From the NCBI GenBank assembly GCA_902588895.1, contig CACIRC010000003.1, forward strand, positions 1 through 64,000: a stretch of 64,000 nt of DNA, written 5' to 3'. The notes beneath the pieces are model-generated. The model was not told where the DNA came from, did not search any database, and was given only the letters and a program-made list of their open reading frames with translations. Of this stretch, positions 55,190 to 64,000 are shown one piece after another (position 1 is the stretch's first letter; each line of letters opens with the position of its first letter). The DNA is from an uncultured Pelagibacteraceae bacterium (lineage in GTDB: Bacteria > Pseudomonadota > Alphaproteobacteria > Pelagibacterales > Pelagibacteraceae). Both the position numbers and the translations under genes were made by a program.

Positions 55190-57106
55190 TTAATTTTTCA
55201 CAACTCTTATTGTTTCCTTTTGAAACAAAATATCAGAAATTTTCTTAGAAATTTGAGAACTGTTTAATCCAGCTTTATCGTACATTTTTTTTGGATCATT
55301 TTGTTCAATAAACTCATCTGGTAAAGTCATTGATCTAAATTTTAAACCTTTATCAAATACTCCTCTTTCAGCTAATAAATTTTTAACATGAGAACCGAAA
55401 CCACCTATTGATCCCTCCTCAATAGTTATCATAAGCTCATGTTCCTTAGCAGATTTTAGTATAAGTTCTTCATCTAAAGGCTTAGCAAATCTGGCGTCTA
55501 TCAAAGTTGTTGAAACTCCTTTTGCTTTTAATTCCTCTACAGCTAACTTGCACTCCTCAAGTCGAGTACCGAGGTTTAAAATACAAACTTGTGACCCTTG
55601 TTGAACGACTCTCCCTTTACCAATTTCAATTTTTTCGTCTATTGAAGGGAGGTCAACACCTACTCCGGTTCCTCTTGGATATCTAATTGCAGAAGGTCTG
55701 TCATTTATATCTACTGAAGTATTAATCATTTTAACGAGTTCTGCTTCATCACTTGCTGCCATTACTACAAAGTTAGGTAAAGTTGATAAGTAAGTTATAT
55801 CAAATGAACCAGCATGTGTTGATCCATCAGCACCAACTAATCCTGCTCTATCTATCGCAAATCTAACTGGTAAACTTTGAATGGCAACATCGTGGACAAC
55901 TTGATCATACGCTCTCTGTAAAAATGTAGAATAAATTGCAGCATATGGTTTGTATCCCTCGGTTGCGAGACCGGCTGCAAAAGTTACAGCATGTTGTTCT
56001 GCTATTCCTACATCAAACATTCTACCTGGAAACTCCTTTACAAAAATATCCATACCAGTCCCTCCTGGCATCGCTGCTGTTATTCCTACTATTTTGCTAT
56101 CTTTTTTTGCATGCTTAACTAAGGTGTTTGCAAATACTTTTGTATAAGCTGGAAGGTTTGATTTGCTCTTTACCTGTTCTCCTGTCTCAACATTAAATTT
56201 TGACACTCCATGATAATGATCATTTGCTTTTTCTGCATAAGCATAACCTTTTCCTTTTTGAGTTTTAATATGGATCATTATAGGACCCTCATGTCTTGAT
56301 TCTTTTGCATTTTTTAAAATTGGAACTAGGCTTGATAAATCATGACCATCTATAGGACCTGCATAATAAAAACCAAGTGAACTAAACAATGTGCCTCCTG
56401 TTACTGCTGAACGGAAAAAATCCTCTGCTTTTCCTGCTTTGGCGCTAAATCTTTTTGAAAATGCAGATGTAATTAATTTTAAAGTTTCTCTAAGACTAAA
56501 ATATATTTTACCCGTAAATAATTTTGCCAAGTAAGTTCTCATCGCTCCAACTGGTTTTGCAATTGACATATCGTTATCATTTAAAATAACAATCATTTTT
56601 GTCTTAGATGCTCCAGCATTATTCATTGCTTCGTAAGCCATACCCGCACTAATTGCTCCATCACCTATGACGGCTATTACATTTGAAGACTTATTTTCTA
56701 ATTTATTTGCCTCAGCAATTCCTAATGCTGATGAAATAGATGTTGAACTATGGGCTGCTCCAAATGGGTCATACTCACTTTCAGATCTTTTTGTAAAACC
56801 TGATAAACCATCACCCTGTCGCAAAGTTCTAATCTTATCTTTTCTTCCAGTTAAAATTTTATGAGGGTAAGATTGATGACCAACATCCCATATTAATTTA
56901 TCATTTGGTGTATCAAAAACATAATGAAGTGCGACTGTCAATTCAACCACTCCTAAACCAGCACCAAGGTGACCTCCTGTTTCTGAAACAGCACTTATCA
57001 TTTCCTCCCTAACCTCATCTGCTACTTTTTGTAAATTATCTTCAGAAACTTTTCTTAAATCAGATGGAAAGTTGATATTATTTAAAAATTGATAATTTTT
57101 TTTCAT
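55190..57106 (-). CDS. dxs: 1-deoxy-D-xylulose-5-phosphate synthase
   Basis: [53 protein letters not shown]. Confidence 0.97.
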   Translation of the reverse strand: MKKNYQFLNNINFPSDLRKVSEDNLQKVADEVREEMISAVSETGGHLGAGLGVVELTVALHYVFDTPNDKLIWDVGHQSYPHKILTGRKDKIRTLRQGDGLSGFTKRSESEYDPFGAAHSSTSISSALGIAEANKLENKSSNVIAVIGDGAISAGMAYEAMNNAGASKTKMIVILNDNDMSIAKPVGAMRTYLAKLFTGKIYFSLRETLKLITSAFSKRFSAKAGKAEDFFRSAVTGGTLFSSLGFYYAGPIDGHDLSSLVPILKNAKESRHEGPIMIHIKTQKGKGYAYAEKANDHYHGVSKFNVETGEQVKSKSNLPAYTKVFANTLVKHAKKDSKIVGITAAMPGGTGMDIFVKEFPGRMFDVGIAEQHAVTFAAGLATEGYKPYAAIYSTFLQRAYDQVVHDVAIQSLPVRFAIDRAGLVGADGSTHAGSFDITYLSTLPNFVVMAASDEAELVKMINTSVDINDRPSAIRYPRGTGVGVDLPSIDEKIEIGKGRVVQQGSQVCILNLGTRLEECKLAVEELKAKGVSTTLIDARFAKPLDEELILKSAKEHELMITIEEGSIGGFGSHVKNLLAERGVFDKGLKFRSMTLPDEFIEQNDPKKMYDKAGLNSSQISKKISDILFQKETIRVVKN

Positions 57107-57975
57107 TTTTTTCTATTCAATATATGGCCTAATGTTTCATTTATTTTTTCAGATCTTGAACCATATTTTCTTAAATTCTTATTAATATCTTTTATTATCT
57201 TATCACAATACTTAACTGAGTCATCATAGCCTATTAAATTTATAAGTGTTGCCTTGCCTTTTTTTTGATCTTTTCCTGTTTTTTTCCCAGCTTCCTTAGA
57301 TTTACTTTTCAAATCAATTAAATCGTCAGCTATTTGGAATAAAAGACCAATTTTTGATCCAATATTTTCAAAAAATTTAATTTCTTGGATTGTTTTTTTT
57401 TTAATTATTGCTGGAGCTGCACAACAGAAACTAAATAACATTCCTGTTTTCTTTATTTCCATTTCTAATATTTTATTCCTTGATATTTTCTTTTTCTCAT
57501 AGCTCAAATCTAAATATTGCCCACCAGCTATTCCTAAATGACCTGAACATTCTGATAATTTTTTGATTAGGTTGATTTTTATCTTTTCATTTAATTTCAG
57601 TTTATGACTTGATAAAATTTCAAAAGCTAAAGTTAGTAATGAATTTCCCGCTAGAACTGCTGTTGACTCGCCAAATTTAATATGAGTTGAAGGTTTTCCT
57701 CTTCTTATATCATCATCATCCATGCAAGGTAGATCATCATGAATAAGCGAATAAGCATGAATACATTCAACAGCTGAACCAACTATTATCAATGTTTTAT
57801 AATCAATTGAAAATAATGACCCTAAGTCAATTAAGATTTTAGATCTTATTTTTTTTCCACCTGGAAATAAACCATACTTCATGGGTGACATTAACTGAGA
57901 ATATTTCTGTGAATTAATATATTTTTTAAGAAATATATTTGTGTCCTTAGCTATTTTATTAAGCTGTTTTTTCAT
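57103..57975 (-). CDS. ispA: Farnesyl/geranyl diphosphate synthase
   Basis: [29 protein letters not shown]; dxs-ispA-xseB order. Confidence 0.93.
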   Translation of the reverse strand: MKKQLNKIAKDTNIFLKKYINSQKYSQLMSPMKYGLFPGGKKIRSKILIDLGSLFSIDYKTLIIVGSAVECIHAYSLIHDDLPCMDDDDIRRGKPSTHIKFGESTAVLAGNSLLTLAFEILSSHKLKLNEKIKINLIKKLSECSGHLGIAGGQYLDLSYEKKKISRNKILEMEIKKTGMLFSFCCAAPAIIKKKTIQEIKFFENIGSKIGLLFQIADDLIDLKSKSKEAGKKTGKDQKKGKATLINLIGYDDSVKYCDKIIKDINKNLRKYGSRSEKINETLGHILNRKK

Positions 57976-58207
57976 TTTTTTTATTTATTTCTTTAATCTT
58001 TTTATTCGTCTCTTCCCCAATAGATTTAAAATTTTTATAAAATTTCTTTTCAATAATATTATTTAATTTTAGAAGTTCTTGATAACTAACAACTGAATTG
58101 TTTAAATCGCTTTCTTTCTCTAGAGACTCTATAATCCTATTTGCTTTTTCTGTAAGTTCCTCTAAAGAGTACTGATCATAATCAAGTGGTAATATTTTAT
58201 CTTTCAT
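57959..58207 (-). CDS. xseB: Exodeoxyribonuclease VII small subunit
   Basis: 82 aa, position upstream of ispA/dxs, YSLEELTEKANRIIESLEKESDLNNSV. Confidence 0.8.
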   Translation of the reverse strand: MKDKILPLDYDQYSLEELTEKANRIIESLEKESDLNNSVVSYQELLKLNNIIEKKFYKNFKSIGEETNKKIKEINKKNEKTA

Positions 58208-58227
58208 ATAATAATAATTATTAATAC

Positions 58228-59160
58228 ATGAAATCTATTCAATCAAATATCAAAAAAGCAAAAAAATATTTAGATAATAATCATTGTATTGCAGTACCAA
58301 CTGAAACTGTTTATGGACTGGCTGCAAACGCTTACTCGAACAGTGCTGTTAAGAAAATATTTAGTCTTAAAAAAAGACCATTAAAGAATCCGCTAATTGT
58401 GCATTATTATGATATCCTAAGACTTAAGGAGGACTGTGATATCAATGATAATTTAGTAAAACTTTACAAAAAATTTTCTCCAGGTCCAATAACTTATGTT
58501 TTAAAATTAAAAAATAACTCAAAAATATCAAAATTTGTCACCAATAATAAAAAAAGTATTGCTGTACGTTTTCCTAAACATAAATTGTTTAGAAATTTAT
58601 TAAAAAATTTAGATTATCCAGTAGCTGCACCTAGCGCAAATATATCCTCAAGATTAAGTTCTGTTAAACCATCTGATGTAAAAGAAGAATTTGGTTCAAA
58701 AATAAAATATATTTTAAATGGAGGAAAAAGTAAAATTGGAGTTGAATCCACAATATTAAATCTTTTAGAAAAACCTTCACTTTTAAGATATGGAGGCCTA
58801 GATACAAAAAAAATTGAAAATGTTTTAAAAAAAAAATTATTAATTAATACAAATTCAAAAAAAAAACTATCTCCTGGTTTGTTTCCGTTACATTACTCAC
58901 CAGGGATACCTTTAAGAGTCAATGTTAAAAAACCAAAAAAAGATGAGGCTTATTTATTAATAAAAAAAAGAAAATCAAAATTAAAAAACTATTATTATTT
59001 ATCCAAAGTGAAAAATATAGAGGAAGCTGCAAAGAATTTATATACTACCTTAAGAAAAATTAAAAACGATGGTTTTAAAAAAATTGCAGTTGAGACGATA
59101 CCAAACAAAGGTCTTGGCAAAACAATTAACGATAGATTAGAGAGAGCCTCTAAATATTAA
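58228..59160 (+). CDS. L-threonylcarbamoyladenylate synthase (Sua5 type)
   Basis: GCIAVPTETVYGLAANAY-like motif, KRPLKNPLIVHY, APSANISSRLSSV; C-terminal Sua5 domain. Confidence 0.92.
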   Translation: MKSIQSNIKKAKKYLDNNHCIAVPTETVYGLAANAYSNSAVKKIFSLKKRPLKNPLIVHYYDILRLKEDCDINDNLVKLYKKFSPGPITYVLKLKNNSKISKFVTNNKKSIAVRFPKHKLFRNLLKNLDYPVAAPSANISSRLSSVKPSDVKEEFGSKIKYILNGGKSKIGVESTILNLLEKPSLLRYGGLDTKKIENVLKKKLLINTNSKKKLSPGLFPLHYSPGIPLRVNVKKPKKDEAYLLIKKRKSKLKNYYYLSKVKNIEEAAKNLYTTLRKIKNDGFKKIAVETIPNKGLGKTINDRLERASKY

Positions 59161-59882
59161 TGACAAATTCTATTGAAGTAATCAATCTATCAAAAAAATA
59201 TAAAGATAAAGTAGCAGTAGCTAATATAAATTTTAAAATTAATGAAAATGAAATGGTTGGTCTATTGGGACCTAATGGATGTGGTAAAACTACAACTATT
59301 GGAATGATTTTAGGATTATTAAAACCAAGCAGTGGTGAGGTTTTAATCAACGGAGAGAATATTGAAAAAAATAAAATCTCGCTTCTTCATAAAATGAATT
59401 TTATTTCACCATATATTGAATTGCCCAAAAAACTTAAAGTTAAACAAAATTTAATTGTCTATGGAAAATTATATAATATTAAAAATTTAAATGACCGAAT
59501 AGATCACCTTGCAAATAAACTTAGATTAACAGACCTTTTAAACAACATTACCGGAGAACTTTCTTCTGGGCAAAAAAATAGGGTAAGTCTTGCTAAAGCT
59601 TTAATAAATGATCCAGCGGTACTTTTGTTGGATGAACCCACTGCTTCATTAGATCCTGAAACTGGTGACTTTGTAAGATCGTTTTTAGAAGATTACAAAA
59701 AGGAAAAAAAAATATCAGTTTTGCTCGCCTCTCATAATATGGAAGAAGTAAAAAGATTATGTAGTTCTGTTTTAATGATGAAAGATGGTTTAATAGTGGA
59801 TAGAGGAACTCCTGAAGAGTTAATAACAAAATATGGAAGAAGAAATTTAGAGGAAGTATTTTTAGAAATTGCGAGAAAATAA
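59160..59882 (+). CDS. ABC transporter ATP-binding protein (ABC-2 type exporter)
   Basis: GPNGCGKTT, LSSGQKNRVSLAKAL, LLLDEPTASLDP. Confidence 0.92.
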   Translation: MTNSIEVINLSKKYKDKVAVANINFKINENEMVGLLGPNGCGKTTTIGMILGLLKPSSGEVLINGENIEKNKISLLHKMNFISPYIELPKKLKVKQNLIVYGKLYNIKNLNDRIDHLANKLRLTDLLNNITGELSSGQKNRVSLAKALINDPAVLLLDEPTASLDPETGDFVRSFLEDYKKEKKISVLLASHNMEEVKRLCSSVLMMKDGLIVDRGTPEELITKYGRRNLEEVFLEIARK

Positions 59883-59884
59883 AA

Positions 59885-60676
59885 ATGAATTTAATTAGAA
59901 TTTACGGTCTTTTTTTAAGACACTTTTATTTAATAACTAGATCATTTCCAAGAATATTAGATTTGATTTATTGGCCTTCAATTCAAATTACTCTTTGGGG
60001 ATTTATTTCTAATTTTTTTGCAGCTCATAGCTCTTATTACAGTGGTGCAGTAGGAGTTATTCTTTCATGTGCAATTCTTTATGATTTTTTATTTAGAACC
60101 AGTATTGGCTTTAATATGTTATTTTTGGAGGAAATTTGGAGTAGAAATTTTACAAACCTATTTATTGCACCGATGAAAATTAGTGAAATAATTGTTTCTC
60201 TTGTTTTTACTGCTTTAATAAGAGCATTAATTGGTTTGATCCCAGCTATACTATTAACTTCTCCATTGTTTGGTATATCTTTGCTAAAACTTGGTCTCCC
60301 TTTAGCATTTCTTTTTTTGAGTCTCTATTTATTTGGAATAACACTTGGTCTATTTGTTTCAGCAGGATTATTAAGATTTGGACCATCTTTTGAGAATATT
60401 GCATGGTCTACCATGTTTTTATTAGCACCTTTTGGCTGTATTTACTATCCGGTTGAAACACTACCAGAAATCTTCCAATCAATCGCTTTCGCACTTCCAT
60501 TGGTTTATATTTTTGAGGAAACTAGAAATATCTTAGTCAATGGAATTGTAAATTATGAAAATATCATTAATGCAATCTATCTGAACGGGTTTTATTTAAT
60601 TTTATCAATATTTGTATTTTATTACTCTTTCGAAAAAGCAAGAGATAAAGGAACTTTAATAAATATAGGTGAATAA
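59885..60676 (+). CDS. ABC-2 type transporter permease
   Basis: 263 aa, about 6 TM segments, follows ATPase gene by 2 nt. Confidence 0.88.
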   Translation: MNLIRIYGLFLRHFYLITRSFPRILDLIYWPSIQITLWGFISNFFAAHSSYYSGAVGVILSCAILYDFLFRTSIGFNMLFLEEIWSRNFTNLFIAPMKISEIIVSLVFTALIRALIGLIPAILLTSPLFGISLLKLGLPLAFLFLSLYLFGITLGLFVSAGLLRFGPSFENIAWSTMFLLAPFGCIYYPVETLPEIFQSIAFALPLVYIFEETRNILVNGIVNYENIINAIYLNGFYLILSIFVFYYSFEKARDKGTLINIGE

Positions 60677-60678
60677 AC

Positions 60679-60755
60679 TGGTGCGCCTGCTAGGAGTCGA
60701 ACCCAGAACCTCCTGATCCGAAGTCAGGCGCTCTATCCAGTTGAGCTACAAGCGC
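60679..60755 (-). tRNA. tRNA-Arg (anticodon TCG), CCA encoded
   Basis: - strand GCGCTTGTAGCTCAACTGGATAGAGCGCCTGACTTCGGATCAGGAGGTTCTGGGTTCGACTCCTAGCAGGCGCACCA folds as a cloverleaf; acceptor GCGCTTG/CAGGCGC. Confidence 0.96.
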
Positions 60756-60778
60756 ATATAGTATTAATATTATATTTT

Positions 60779-61759
60779 ATGGAAAAAAACATTAATTTTA
60801 TAGTCAAAGAGGATGAGAAGAATTTAAGGGTTGATGTTTTAATTAACAAAAGAGAGGTATTAATAAGTAGAACTAGAATTAAAAATTTAATTTTGAAAGA
60901 AAAGTTAACACTAAATAATGAAATAATTAAAAGTCCATCAAAAAAAGTCTCAATTGGCGATACTATAAATCTTAAGATACCAGAGCCTAAAATAGCATCC
61001 CTTAAACCTTACGAATTTAAATTAGAAATAATATACGAAGATAATGATCTATTAGTAATTAATAAACCCGCCGGAATAATCATGCATCCAGGGGCTGGAA
61101 ACTATGATAAAACAATTGTGAATGCATTGATGCATTATGATAAGGATTCTTTATCAAATATAGGAGACGAGTTAAGACCTGGTATTGTTCATAGAATTGA
61201 TAAAAACACATCTGGTTTAGTTGTAATTGCAAAAAACAATGTAACTCATGAAAGTTTATCAAAACAATTTAGTGATCATACAATTATAAGAGAGTACCAA
61301 CTTTTAATATGGGGAAAATTAAGACCGACTTCAGGAAGGATTGAAACATTTATAACTCGTAGTTCAAAAAATAGACAACTTATGGAAGTTAGTAGTTCTA
61401 AAGGTAAGAAAGCTATAACAAATTATAAAACACTTGAAATTTTTGAAAATCAGAAAATACCAACTTTAAGTTTAGTTGAATGTAAATTAAAAACGGGAAG
61501 AACACATCAGATAAGAGTTCATATGAATTATAAAGGTAATAGTCTAGTTGGAGATGATAAATATAAAAAAAAATATAAAAAATTAAAAAATATTGATTTA
61601 GATATCCAAAATTCAATTACTAAATTAAATAGGCAATTCCTGCATGCAAAAACCTTAGGATTTATACATCCGCGTACTAAGAAAGAGTTGATTTTTTCCT
61701 CACTTTTGCCAAAAGATCTAAATAATATTCTAAAAATGCTTAGAAATACTGAAGAATAA
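60779..61759 (+). CDS. rluD: RluA-family 23S rRNA pseudouridine synthase (RluD-like)
   Basis: S4 domain, GIVHRIDKNTSGLVVIAKN catalytic motif, TGRTHQIRVHM. Confidence 0.93.
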   Translation: MEKNINFIVKEDEKNLRVDVLINKREVLISRTRIKNLILKEKLTLNNEIIKSPSKKVSIGDTINLKIPEPKIASLKPYEFKLEIIYEDNDLLVINKPAGIIMHPGAGNYDKTIVNALMHYDKDSLSNIGDELRPGIVHRIDKNTSGLVVIAKNNVTHESLSKQFSDHTIIREYQLLIWGKLRPTSGRIETFITRSSKNRQLMEVSSSKGKKAITNYKTLEIFENQKIPTLSLVECKLKTGRTHQIRVHMNYKGNSLVGDDKYKKKYKKLKNIDLDIQNSITKLNRQFLHAKTLGFIHPRTKKELIFSSLLPKDLNNILKMLRNTEE

Positions 61760-61800
61760 ATTATTGAAAATTAGGTATAATTAATTAAATAAACACTGCT

Positions 61801-62694
61801 ATGAGTACAACAATTAGTAACAATCTACCAGCTCTATCGAACGAAGGTGGGCTATCTGCATATTTAGAGCAGATTAAAAAATTTCCCATGTTAGCTGCAG
61901 AAGAGGAATATATGTTAGCAAAAAATTGGAAAACGACAGGTAATATTAAAGCTGCAGAAAAATTAGTAACTAGTCACTTAAGATTAGTTGCAAAAATTGC
62001 TATGGGCTACAAAGGATATGGTTTGCCCATAAATGAAATGATTTCTGAGGGAAATGTAGGTCTTATGCAAGCTGTTAAAAAATTTGAACCTGAAAAAGGT
62101 TTTAGATTGGCAACTTACGCTATGTGGTGGATTAAAGCTTCTATCCAAGAATATATATTAAGATCTTGGAGTCTTGTAAAAATTGGAACTACCAGTGCTC
62201 AAAAAAAATTGTTTTTTAATTTAAAGAAAATTAAAAATCAAATTTCTCCAGAAACTGAAGGAGACTTAAGAGATGAGCACGTTGATCATATAGCTAATAA
62301 GCTCGATGTAAGTAAAGAAGAAGTTGTTTCAATGAACAGGAGGCTTTCTGGAAAGGAATTCTCCCTAAATGCTCAAGTTGGGGAAGATGGTGATGAATGG
62401 CAAGACTGGTTGGTTGATAAAGAACTTGATCATGACTTAAAATTTGCTCACCACGAGGAAATGGAGCAAAGAAAAGATTTGTTAAAAGACTCTATTAAAG
62501 TTCTTAACGATAGAGAAAGAGAAATTTTATACTCAAGAAGACTAAATGATGACCCAACTACACTAGAAGATTTAAGTAAAAAATATAAAATTAGCAGAGA
62601 AAGAGTTCGACAAATAGAAAATAAAGCATTTGAAAAACTTCAAAAGCATATGCTTCTACTAGCTAAATCAAAAAATCTTTTACCCGCAAGCTAA
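61801..62694 (+). CDS. rpoH: RNA polymerase sigma-32 factor
   Basis: [34 protein letters not shown] (RpoH box region). Confidence 0.96.
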   Translation: MSTTISNNLPALSNEGGLSAYLEQIKKFPMLAAEEEYMLAKNWKTTGNIKAAEKLVTSHLRLVAKIAMGYKGYGLPINEMISEGNVGLMQAVKKFEPEKGFRLATYAMWWIKASIQEYILRSWSLVKIGTTSAQKKLFFNLKKIKNQISPETEGDLRDEHVDHIANKLDVSKEEVVSMNRRLSGKEFSLNAQVGEDGDEWQDWLVDKELDHDLKFAHHEEMEQRKDLLKDSIKVLNDREREILYSRRLNDDPTTLEDLSKKYKISRERVRQIENKAFEKLQKHMLLLAKSKNLLPAS

Positions 62695-63983
62695 ACTTCA
62701 AAAGGGTTTTCAATTAAAATAGTATCGTCTCTTTCTGGACTAGTTGAGATACTTGACACTTTTGCACCAATAAAATCTTCAATAGCAAAAATATATTTTT
62801 TTGCATTTTCAGGCAATGAGTCCATATTTTTGACTCCACTTGTAGAAACTTTCCAGCCTGGGAAAGTTTCATAAATTGGTTTTATTTTTATTTGGTCTTC
62901 TACAGCAGCAGGTAAATAATCTAATCTCTTGCCATCAAGATCATAAGCAACACACATTCTAATTTCATCTAATTCATCAAGTACATCTAGTTTTGTTAAC
63001 GCGATACCATCAATCCCTGAAACTTTAATAGTTTGCCTCACTAAAACACCATCAAACCATCCACATCTTCTTTTTCTACTTGTAACAGTTCCAAATTCTT
63101 TTCCGCGTGTTCCTAAAAGTTCACCGATATCATCTGTTAACTCAGTAGGAAAAGGGCCTTCTCCAACTCTAGTTGTATAAGCTTTTGTAATGCCAAGAAC
63201 ATAATTTATCGAATTAGGTCCACAACCGGTTCCTGTCGCTGCACTTGAAGCAACAGTATTAGATGAAGTTACAAAAGGATAAGTTCCGTGATCCACATCA
63301 AGTAAAACACCTTGGGCTCCTTCAAATAAAATTTTCTTTTTTTGTTTTTTATATTGATCAATCTTTAGCCAAACTGGCTGAGAAAATTCTAATATTTTGG
63401 GTGCTATTTCAAGCAAATCAGATTTAAGTTGATCTTTTTCAAAAATTTTTTTTCCTAGACCTTTTCTAATCGCATTATGATGAACTAATACAGAGTCGAG
63501 TCTTTGATCTAAATTTTTTTCAGATCTTAGATCCATAACTCTTATAGATCTTCTTCCAACTTTGTCTTCATATGCTGGTCCAATTCCACGTCTTGTAGTT
63601 CCTATTTTGCTTTTTCCTGCTGCATCCTCTCTAATCTCATCCATTTCTCTATGAAAAGGCAAAATTAAATTTGCAGACTCTGAAATAATAAAATTATTTA
63701 CATTTACTTCTACACCTTTAGATTTTATTTCTTCTATTTCCTCTAATAAAGCCCATGGATCTATGACGACTCCGTTGCCAATAATTGATATTTTGCCTGT
63801 TCTAACTATTCCGGATGGCAGTAATCTCAATTTATATGTAACACCATTAATCACTAAAGTATGGCCAGCATTATGACCTCCTTGGAATCTTATTACTACA
63901 TCAGCCTGTTCAGATAACCAATCAACGATTTTTCCTTTACCTTCGTCACCCCATTGAGATCCAACAACAACTATATTTTTCAT
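62691..63983 (-). CDS. purA: Adenylosuccinate synthetase
   Basis: [61 protein letters not shown]. Confidence 0.98.
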   Translation of the reverse strand: MKNIVVVGSQWGDEGKGKIVDWLSEQADVVIRFQGGHNAGHTLVINGVTYKLRLLPSGIVRTGKISIIGNGVVIDPWALLEEIEEIKSKGVEVNVNNFIISESANLILPFHREMDEIREDAAGKSKIGTTRRGIGPAYEDKVGRRSIRVMDLRSEKNLDQRLDSVLVHHNAIRKGLGKKIFEKDQLKSDLLEIAPKILEFSQPVWLKIDQYKKQKKKILFEGAQGVLLDVDHGTYPFVTSSNTVASSAATGTGCGPNSINYVLGITKAYTTRVGEGPFPTELTDDIGELLGTRGKEFGTVTSRKRRCGWFDGVLVRQTIKVSGIDGIALTKLDVLDELDEIRMCVAYDLDGKRLDYLPAAVEDQIKIKPIYETFPGWKVSTSGVKNMDSLPENAKKYIFAIEDFIGAKVSSISTSPERDDTILIENPFEV

Positions 63984-64000
63984 TATTTAAATTTTCTGTT

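Noticed and set aside
59150-59350. 66-aa ORF antisense to ABC ATPase
   Set aside because: Mirror of Walker A coding region, no independent support

Overview
AT-rich 64 kb chromosomal window. Gene content, gene order and base composition fit a SAR11 / Candidatus Pelagibacter-type alphaproteobacterium (inferred from protein families only; no database search was run). Mostly core metabolism: two Liv-type (branched-chain amino acid family) ABC transport systems flanking a ProC-like reductase, a CsiD/GlaH glutarate hydroxylase and AzlCD; rodA-mrdA-mreDCB-leuA; a dipeptide/oligopeptide ABC system; ilvC-ilvH-ilvB; miaA; degP-DUF2065-hflC-hflK; mrp; thyX; ppdK; glyS-glyQ-sppA; polyprenyl synthase; pdxH; aroC; dxs-ispA-xseB; a Sua5-type gene; an ABC-2 exporter; rluD; rpoH; purA. 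RNA genes: a circularly permuted two-piece tmRNA (about 42.34-42.60 kb) and tRNA-Arg(UCG). No CRISPR array, transposase, integrase or phage module was seen. Best leads: the permuted tmRNA with tag ANESYALAA and a non-canonical T-loop; a 13-nt att-like repeat of the tmRNA 3' end bracketing a 1.7 kb accessory islet; a long leader hairpin that buries the putative Shine-Dalgarno of a LysE-family exporter; and two unannotated micro-ORFs (23 aa in the first liv operon, 34 aa in the tmRNA islet). I did not find strong evidence of a wholly new multi-gene system.
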